A DNA stretch of 64,000 nucleotides from NCBI GenBank assembly GCA_050084985.1, contig JBITNC010000001.1, positions 96,782,001 to 96,846,000 of the forward strand. Direction: 5' to 3'. Position 1 is the stretch's first letter. Every line of letters starts with the position of its first letter. The notes beneath the pieces were generated by a model. That model worked only from the letters and a program-made list of their open reading frames with translations, was not told where the DNA came from and searched no databases. The position numbers and the translations under genes are program-made. This DNA comes from Nageia nagi. Lineage: Eukaryota; Pinophyta. Positions 57,035 through 64,000 of the stretch are shown here, one piece after another.

Positions 57035-57965
57035 TTACATTTTAAAGATCTCTTCCTAACCCAAATATCTATAGTCATGTGCACAAAAATTCACAATTAT
57101 CTTCCACTAGAAGGGATATATTTATTTGGTGTCCCATTTATTGAGATGCATAATCATTATGTATTGTAATAGTCCCACTGGGCCACTTATAATGAGACAT
57201 CCATCTTTTAGGGGTTCATAGAAGTATTTTATTGTATTTGGAGTATAGATGGGAGTAATTTTATCTTGTGTATGATTCCAAGGAATCATTGTAATGTTGG
57301 TATCCAAATTAGGATGTCCCATACATTGTATTCAAATGAGATCTTATGACTTAATAATGGTAATCCCAAGGCACATTGAGATCCAAATGAGGGCCATTCA
57401 TCTTGGCATGATTCGTAGGTGAAATCTAGGTTCCATTATGGGATGTTCAACTATAAGGAGGAGTAGTGCACTTATTGAGGATCATATTTTATTATTCATT
57501 CAACTTCTTATGGACTTAACCACCATCCATATATTCTTATTGGATCAGAATCCTCATCAAGCCCTCATACCCTTAATGGATCCTCATTAAGCCCTCGTTC
57601 CCTCAATGGAGTCTCATCAAGCCCCTACCATACCATGTTAAGACCTTAAACATTTAGATTCTAGACATAGCAACTCTATTAGTGTGACATTAGCCTTTGG
57701 GAGTGAAGTGGAATTTTAGGAAGTATTAGATATGGTCATCAAGCCAAAAATCTAGTCCTTTAGATCTTTGTATCTTTATTTTAGTGACTTTAAAGATTCT
57801 TTTCAACCCTAGAGGCCATATTAAACATTGTTTTGAGCATTGTACTTATCTTTTTGAGTAATAATAAATTCATATTCAATTTCATAGCATTAATATTTGG
57901 TGTTTTCTTGATTTTATTAATGCAATATGTATGAATTTCTAATTTTTATAATTTAGAATATTACA
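57035..57965 (+). repeat. 5' LTR (or its right part) of an unnamed LTR element
   Basis: Ends ...ATTACA at 57965, two bases before a primer-binding site. The left end is uncertain; 57035 is where similarity to 51548-51958 begins. It contains a 30-bp tandem repeat, about 2.7 copies at 57541-57627, of the form 'cctcat-aagccctc...aatgga'. Confidence 0.55.
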
Positions 57966-57967
57966 AA

Positions 57968-57980
57968 TGGTATCAGAGCT
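57968..57980 (+). other. tRNA-iMet primer-binding site
   Basis: TGGTATCAGAGCT, a full match to the complement of the initiator-Met tRNA 3' end, as used by most plant LTR retrotransposons. Confidence 0.8.
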
Positions 57981-60235
57981 AAGATATTGCTAACCTATGA
58001 TGATGGAGAAAGAACAACCACAAAAAATTAATGTCTTATTGAATATATTGACAATATTTCTAAGTGTTGAAGATTAAGAAGATTTACATTTTACTCTAAA
58101 AGATGTGGTAGCTAGAGAAAAAATTATTTAGACCATAATGTATGGATCTATCCAAAGCTAGGAATAAATGAGCATCTGCATGGAGCACACCTGAGATTCC
58201 ACCATCCCTACCTTATTCATCCAAGGAAATATCTTAGTAAGAGAAAGAGAGGGATCTAAATTAGGATATACATGTAAAGTTCAATGCACTATTCCAAGAA
58301 TATGAAGGTAATTTTAAAGACTTCAAGAATGCACTTTCCTTTCAAAGTTATTTGGAGATATTTAGGTTTGCAGAGAAGGGAATCATGGATGATGAGAGAA
58401 GAGATCCATAAAAAAAAATCAGATTTGATTTGATACAATCGACCATTCATGTTGTTGCACAAGATCAAGAAGAAGGGAGCTTCTTAAAGATCTTCTATAG
58501 GTGACTATTAAAAATTCTACACTAAGATCTAAAAAGAAAAAGATAAAACAAGTAGATCTAAAGAAAATAAACTTAGGACATGAGCTTTCATTAGGAGGAA
58601 ATAAGGAGAAATGATCAAATCCAAAGCAAGGTAATTTGTGGGTTCCAAATCTAAGTCATGAGATCTATTATCCTAAAATTTTGATGATTCATAGGATGGA
58701 TGATGAAGCAAAAGATGAATCTTGGGATGAATAATGACCAAAATCCAAGTAAGGAAAACTTGGGGGAGTCTAGTAAAGGGGATTTCATAGAGGCTATTAG
58801 TTTTGAAGAAATCAAATTAGAAATGGTGGAGGAAGAAATTACCTTTCCACATAAGGGATTTATCCTACCTTTATTTCAATAATTGAGTGAAGAAGAGTTT
58901 GAAGATTTAGAAAATACTACACCTATGGATCCTAGCTATGATGAAGAAGATCAAACTCCAAATCTAAATCCAAATCCAACTCTAGATCTAAATCTAGATC
59001 TAGATCCATATCCATATCTAGATCCCACTATAGGTCTAGATTTGAAAGGAGAGATCTCATCTATGTGCCCACCAAAGTTTTTATTGATAAATCCAAGTAC
59101 ACATGGAGCTTTAGGAAATACCATCTAGGGTATCATTTATTCCATTTTGAGGTATGGGGAAGTTATGGGATCACAACATAAATGTATGAACTCAATTCTA
59201 CTTTTTATATATGCAATTGGCATGAGGGAAAAAGTAAAACAACAACCTCAGTTGAAGTTTTAGGCAAATTCAATAAGTCTATAGAAGTGAGTGTTTACAA
59301 TAATTTTAATCCCTTTGATTTGAAGAGAGATTTGCATGCTCTTTCAAATAGAAAACTTCAGCACATGATCCCATAGGATCCACAAGTTTTGATGAATGAT
59401 GGGTTTACACTTATGATGAAATATTGGGATGAATGTTTTATGACATTCATGAATGCTATAGTTCTATTTAAGATTACATTTTGGTTGGTACCCATTGTTA
59501 TAATTTCAATGTGGTACTAGACTCCATTTTCTAATTTGTTTGCCTCTATATTTCCCTTACATTGGAAAAAAATATTATGGATGTGGATTGCACTTTGTTG
59601 TTTTTTTGGAATAATCTCTTGCATGAATTTAAATTATGATTTTATGATGATGTTTAAGACTATATTCTTGTGGAGTCTTAGGGATGCTATATTGAGGACA
59701 ATAGGGACTAATTGTTGTAGAATTTTGGATGCCTTTTTCATGATCTTAGTTATGGCATTTTCCACTTTAATGAGGATTTTTATGAGTGTTACTTATGTGT
59801 TGTCTAAGGTTGCATTCTCCTTACCAAATTGATAGTTGTTATGATTATTTTTCTATGTTATCTAAGGTTGAACTCCCTCAGCTATTAAAGATTATTTAGA
59901 TCATAAGAGGTTCAAGAATGTGTTCATAAGAGTTGTTAGAGGAAAACTTTTCACACTTCCTTGGACTACTTTTCTTGTGGTCATGGTAACTATTATGATC
60001 AAGATTACTACTTTAAAGATATCATCCTTGGTTGTACTTAACATGGAATATTGAGATGTATTGTGGCTATTTTTTAAGGTCACATTGGTGGTAACAATTG
60101 GAGCAGTATTGTTGAAAAAACATGTAGTTGCATTCTTAATGTTAGTTGCACATTATATAGGATGTGAGGTTGTTGTTTGGATCATGGTTGGAGTGACACT
60201 TTGTTCATTTTCAATAACCTCAAACCTTTGACTTG
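57981..60235 (+). pseudogene. Internal coding region of the unnamed LTR element; acidic plus hydrophobic ORF
   Basis: Starts ~18 bp after the primer site with 'MMEKEQPQKINVLLNILTIF'. A gag-like piece 'FQEYEGNFKDFKNALSFQSY' is near 58300. One frame from 58700 to 59128 (a single TAA at 58880) encodes an acidic region with an N/D-P-L repeat ('LNPNPTLDLNLDLDPYPYLD'). A second frame, 59182-59832 with two TAG stops, leads into hydrophobic segments ('FWLVPIVIISMWY', 'ILWMWIALCCFFGIISC', 'MILVMAFSTLM'), and more ('VVMVTIMIKI', 'VVAFLMLVAHYIG') follow to 60235. No protease, integrase or RT was seen, so it is non-autonomous or carries an unusual ORF. The hydrophobic 3' half recurs, truncated, at 14111 and 41761. 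Not recognised. Confidence 0.5.
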
Positions 60236-62506
60236 GTTGGTTTCACAGAGCTTAAACCTATGCATGTTAACATGAAATATACCTTAACTCAACATAAATA
60301 TGTAGTAATAGATTTCTCAATGATATAGCTTTTCATTTAAGATCATGGATATCTTGTAGGAGTTTCACACTGAAAGAGTTTGTAGTTTCATAATCAAAAT
60401 AGCTTAAAAATGAATTAAGCTTTATCTTTTATAATTTTTCATATGTAATTCATCATGAATATAATAAGGTTATATACTAATGTTTAAATTTACTTTATTT
60501 AGGTTTCCTTCTATATAATAAATCACTCTTAGATATCTAATTGTATATTTAAAAATTAAAAAAAAAATGAAAAATAAAATTTAGATATCTACATTTTTCC
60601 TCATTTAGAAATGTTGTAAATGAACTTAAGAACACATTTCCAAAGTGACAAAAGAAAAAAGATAATAATGCTTTTAATGATACTTTATTTTAATGTTGGA
60701 AAAATTCATGTGCTTAATGTGTCTTATTTTACCTTTTTGTATTATCCTTTTTTTTAATTGATTGTAAAAACCTTAGTTGAAATAAAAGATTCAAAGAAAA
60801 ATAATACCTGAAAAGAAAAAAGCTCTTGTAACAAGATAAACAAAATGAATATAATAAATAAGATATAGTAATATACATGATAAGCATGATATTGATCATC
60901 TACTAGGAAGATATTTTATGGTAAAATGATATCAACATGGATATCTTGTGAAGGGTCTTCTACCACCCAAAGATCAAAAAGGTAATGATAGTGCCCTTAA
61001 GTGCACAGAGATGAACATCGATTATTTTGAAATAATAAATAAACCTTGAAAAATATAATAATCTCAAGTAATTTGTTAGTAGCACGATGTCATCATGGTA
61101 ATGTCATGATGGGGCTTCTAATATCCCAAACACAAAAATGGAAAAGATATGATAAAATATAATACCTAAAATAAACATTATTGATATAAAATAACCGTAA
61201 CATATTTATACATAAAGTAGCATTTTGCAACGATATTGAAGCAAAACTTGCAATAAAGGGTTGATAAAGCTTATTTTTACCTTTTTATCATTTTAATCTT
61301 AAAATGCTCATTTATAATATAAGATGTAAATGGAGGCATTTCGTATTAAATTTTATAATTATCTTTTTTCCTTTGTGCTCTTGGTAAAAACCCCTATATG
61401 ATCCTAGATGTGCGTCAAACCCTTCCAAAAAATCTTTTCTTAAAAAATCCTCATCATTTATAAATATAATCAATAGCAAATATTCTTTCTTTATATCTAT
61501 ATCAATACCAAATATAATCTCTAGGTATCTTGACATGTAAATAACACTAGTTTTTGATATATAATGTCACTAGTTTTGATATAACCCCTTATATATCAAA
61601 AACTGCTAAGAGATATCATTCCAAATAATTTAGAAACTATTTTACAAAATTATTATATTATCAATAATATAGATTATAAATTATTTCACTATTGATAATA
61701 TTTTAATTTAGAAACTAATGTTTACAGCAAATATATATATAAAAAATTCAAAAAACAATGAATGTATAAATTTAAAATAATCAATACATTTAAATATATT
61801 AAATTATATAAAAGTAATATAGTAATGTTGGTATATTATTAAATTTATATTTAAAATAACTAATAGAATCGATTATTGATGACGAACATATAGATAAAGC
61901 GACATTTTGGCTCACCCACCCCCACCCATTGATTACCATTATAGGAAAGCCTCTTAGTATAATTATACATATCTTTATTTATCATTTATATTTTTGTATT
62001 TAACATTATCAATACAAATTATAGATTTTGAATGTGAGCTAATTACATATATTATTATATGTAATTAATTACACATGCCAACATACTTATCCCATTAATT
62101 ATAAAGAAAAGTTTGTATTAACTTTTTAATAAAATTTGAAGTATGATAGATCTACATAGGAATGGCCTCAAAAGACCACCATTGAACCATCATGTGATCA
62201 TACACTTGATTATATGGATAAAGAAAAAGGAGAAAAAAGAGAATATACCATTTAATTCCGAGGGCTTATCGGTATTCTAGTAACCCAAATGTTGGCCAAG
62301 TCTGATCCTCTAATTAAAAATATTGGTTAGTCTAACACCCTCTGCAACCATAATCACATCCAACCTCTATGACCAATACTGAATTGTGTTTACCACCGGT
62401 AATAAGAAATCACATATGTTTTCATCAAAAACTATGTTGCCTTAATCAATTACTAACAAACCGTATGGACAAGAAGATCCTTGCAATATTCTTTTGAGTT
62501 ATCAGT
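60236..62506 (-). other. Array unit tail and SAUR-type 3' flank
   Basis: 60236-60580 is absent from the other units. 60581-61545 matches 42230-43130. 61546-61961 is an insertion. 61962-62506 is the standard SAUR 3' flank, with 'gaaccatcatgtgatcatac' at ~62183 and 'gagttatcagttcaatcaa' at ~62496. No gene. Confidence 0.55.
61546..61961. repeat. ~415-bp insertion with 16-bp perfect inverted repeat
   Basis: Interrupts 'aaataaca/ttat-cat' as found at 43115 and 48545. Near its left end AGTTTTTGATATATAA (61549-61564) is repeated inverted at 61589-61604. No full-length terminal inverted repeats or coding seen. Could be a small non-autonomous DNA element remnant. Confidence 0.4.
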
Positions 62507-62545
62507 TCAATCAAATACACAAGCACAATTTAATCCACATTCAGT
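62507..62545 (-). pseudogene. SAUR stub: last codons of a deleted SAUR
   Basis: The minus strand retains the stop and about ten C-terminal codons corresponding to '...KTVLVH-stop' of SAUR5, preceded by unrelated sequence. The rest of the gene, its promoter and its 5' flank are gone. This marks the right end of the array in the window. Confidence 0.6.
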
Positions 62546-62890
62546 ACTAGATAATAGGGATCAGGCGTCAGAAATAATGTCAGGCCCCTTTGTAATTTTT
62601 TTAACTTTATAGCATTGCTGATGGTGGCTTGTTCATCATACTCGGTATTGGAATTTTTGTCGAGTATTACGTCAAGATCATGTCGTAAATATCGTCAGGT
62701 ATTCCATCATAAAAAATACAAAAGTCATCATAATTTTCATCAAAAATAATGTCAGGCACGTCTGGAATTCTGTTAGAATACATTTTTATCTTCAATAATT
62801 CTGTCAGGCATATCGTCGAGAGAAAAATACTAATTTTTTTTGTTTTTTATCAGGCATGACGTTAGGTACGACGTCAGGCATAGTGTCAAG
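62546..62890. repeat. Degenerate TCAGGC/ACGTC short-motif repeat
   Basis: TCAGGC occurs at 62561, 62580, 62752, 62804, 62850 and 62874, often as '(a/c)(g/t)(a/t)(c/t)gtcaggca', with related 'gtcaagat', 'cgtcaggt' and 'gttaggtacgac' in between. At 62850-62900 the spacing is about 12 bp. CpG content is higher than in the surrounding AT-rich DNA. Function unknown. Confidence 0.5.
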
Positions 62891-64000
62891 AATGTCTAAA
62901 TCGAAGAAAATTATTTTGCATTTTAAAAAAACATATTTTTTTAGCTATTTTTTAATGCTATTTTTAAAAAAGTTTTAATTCATTTATACTTAATTTTAAT
63001 TTATTGATTATATTTAATTGAATTAAATAAATATAATTAATTGAAATTTAATTATTATTAAATTTAATGGAAGTAAGAAAAAATTTAAAATTCAACATAA
63101 TTTGTAAATACATTAAAAATACAATAGGGTGGAAGCAAGAAGTTGGGTCCACTTTGAGAGGAATTGCGGAGTAAAAATTCGGGGTTGAAAATATCAAGAT
63201 CTTAATATGAAAAAAATTAGGATCCTAATATTTCGGGACCTCGATCCTAGAACATATTAGGATCCTAATATGGGTTATCAACTGAGCCTATATCGAGATC
63301 CCAATATTTTGAAGCTTAATTACTATAGCAGGTTACGAAGCTCATTTTCCAGTTGTATGGCTTGTAATTTCTAGCAAGTGGGGGAGGCAACCAAGCGAAT
63401 TCGAGATCCCGATTTTGGTCACTCCAAAGCCACCAATTGCCTCAAAATTCTCCCTACAATGTTTGGGTAAGTGCTCCTTCATATCTACATTTTTTTTTTT
63501 GGTTAAAATCTTTTTTTCCTTAAATTTGTTAAGATAAAACTGTAAAAAAGTAGGGTTTTTTGTTAAAATCCATTTATTTATCTTAATTTTGTAAGACAAA
63601 ACAATAAAAAAGTAGTTTTTTTTTTCAAATGTGTAGTTTTTTTTATTATTTTCTAAACTTCCATCCCTTAACTCAAATCCTTTGGGTGAGACTCCAAGGG
63701 ATCCTCCTTTATGTTTAGCATGAGGATACTTACCCCTCCTTTGACCAATTTTTTAAATTTTAAATAAGTTATATGTTACAAATACGTTTGATTTCCTATA
63801 AGACCATGAGGATGACTTGGAGGCTAAAATCCAAAATGACATCTAGGAATGTAAAGAAATCTATACATAATTATAAATGATTAGATTCTTACCATGTAGG
63901 AAAATCATAATCTATAGGAGTGCAAGAGATGCAAAATAACTCCCTAAAAGAAAGGAATACTAGAAAGGAGCAAAGTAGTTCAATATGAATAACTAGTAGT
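62891..64000. other. Non-array sequence at right edge
   Basis: AT-rich, with no match to the SAUR units. Holds a 14-bp palindrome (63216-63229) and a 20-bp palindrome (63253-63272), both centred on ATTAGGATCCTAAT. A minus-strand frame at 63599-63342 ('RENFEAIGGFGVTKIGIS') is open for 85 codons but is not recognised and its N-terminus is low-complexity; I do not call it a gene. Confidence 0.45.

Noticed and set aside
1-64000. CRISPR arrays, rRNA genes, bacterial operons, organellar DNA
   Set aside because: No regularly spaced repeats with spacers, no rRNA or organelle gene sequence, and base composition and gene types are those of a plant nuclear genome.

Overview
The window looks like nuclear DNA of a seed plant. 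It is AT-rich, gene-poor and full of decayed Copia LTR retrotransposons. The best intact genes are intronless SAUR (small auxin up RNA) genes, and fragments of PLS-type pentatricopeptide (PPR) genes recur throughout. Long intergenic spacers and layered old insertions would fit a large genome such as a gymnosperm, but that is inference; no species-diagnostic marker was recognised.

The window is a tandem array of one composite unit, repeated and remodelled. Every SAUR lies on the minus strand: 7380-6904, 18269-17855 (broken), 22768-22292, 34823-34347, 44104-43628 and 49838-49359 (shifted C-terminus). The 5' flank of a further copy opens the window (1-229), and the last few codons of another, deleted copy lie at 62507-62545. 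To the right of each SAUR 5' flank, on the plus strand, comes a decayed PPR pseudogene, then long AT-rich sequence, in three units a piece of a hydrophobic retroelement ORF, and then the 3' flank of the next SAUR. Five full-length SAUR frames are open and share a TATA-like box and a TGTCTC auxin-response element at nearly fixed distances. The PPR copies are all broken. SAUR coding capacity therefore seems to have been kept while the co-duplicated PPR sequence decayed.

Layout: 1-229 SAUR flank; 230-3207 truncated Copia element (minus); 3205-14919 first copy of a recent ~11.6 kb segmental duplication holding an exon-like fragment, SAUR1 and PPR pseudogene P1 with a solo LTR; 14920-17380 unexplained insertion; 17381-19372 broken SAUR2 unit; 19373-23253 SAUR3 unit; 23254-28988 tandem repeat and a second, fuller Copia element (minus); 28989-31052 the rest of the SAUR3 unit with a SINE/MITE-like insertion; 31061-42600 second copy of the segmental duplication, with SAUR4; 42601-51345 SAUR5 and SAUR6 units; 51345-59670 about 8 kb of extra sequence with opposed PPR fragments and an LTR element with a tRNA-iMet primer site; 59670-62545 tail of the array ending in a deleted SAUR; 62546-64000 unrelated sequence with a short TCAGGC repeat and palindromes.

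Functionally, only the SAUR genes look alive: they would encode small auxin-inducible regulators of cell expansion. Everything else is relic: PPR pseudogenes, dead Copia proteins, solo LTR and SINE-like insertions. No tRNA, rRNA, CRISPR or organellar genes were seen. All comparisons were made by eye, so identities and boundaries are approximate.
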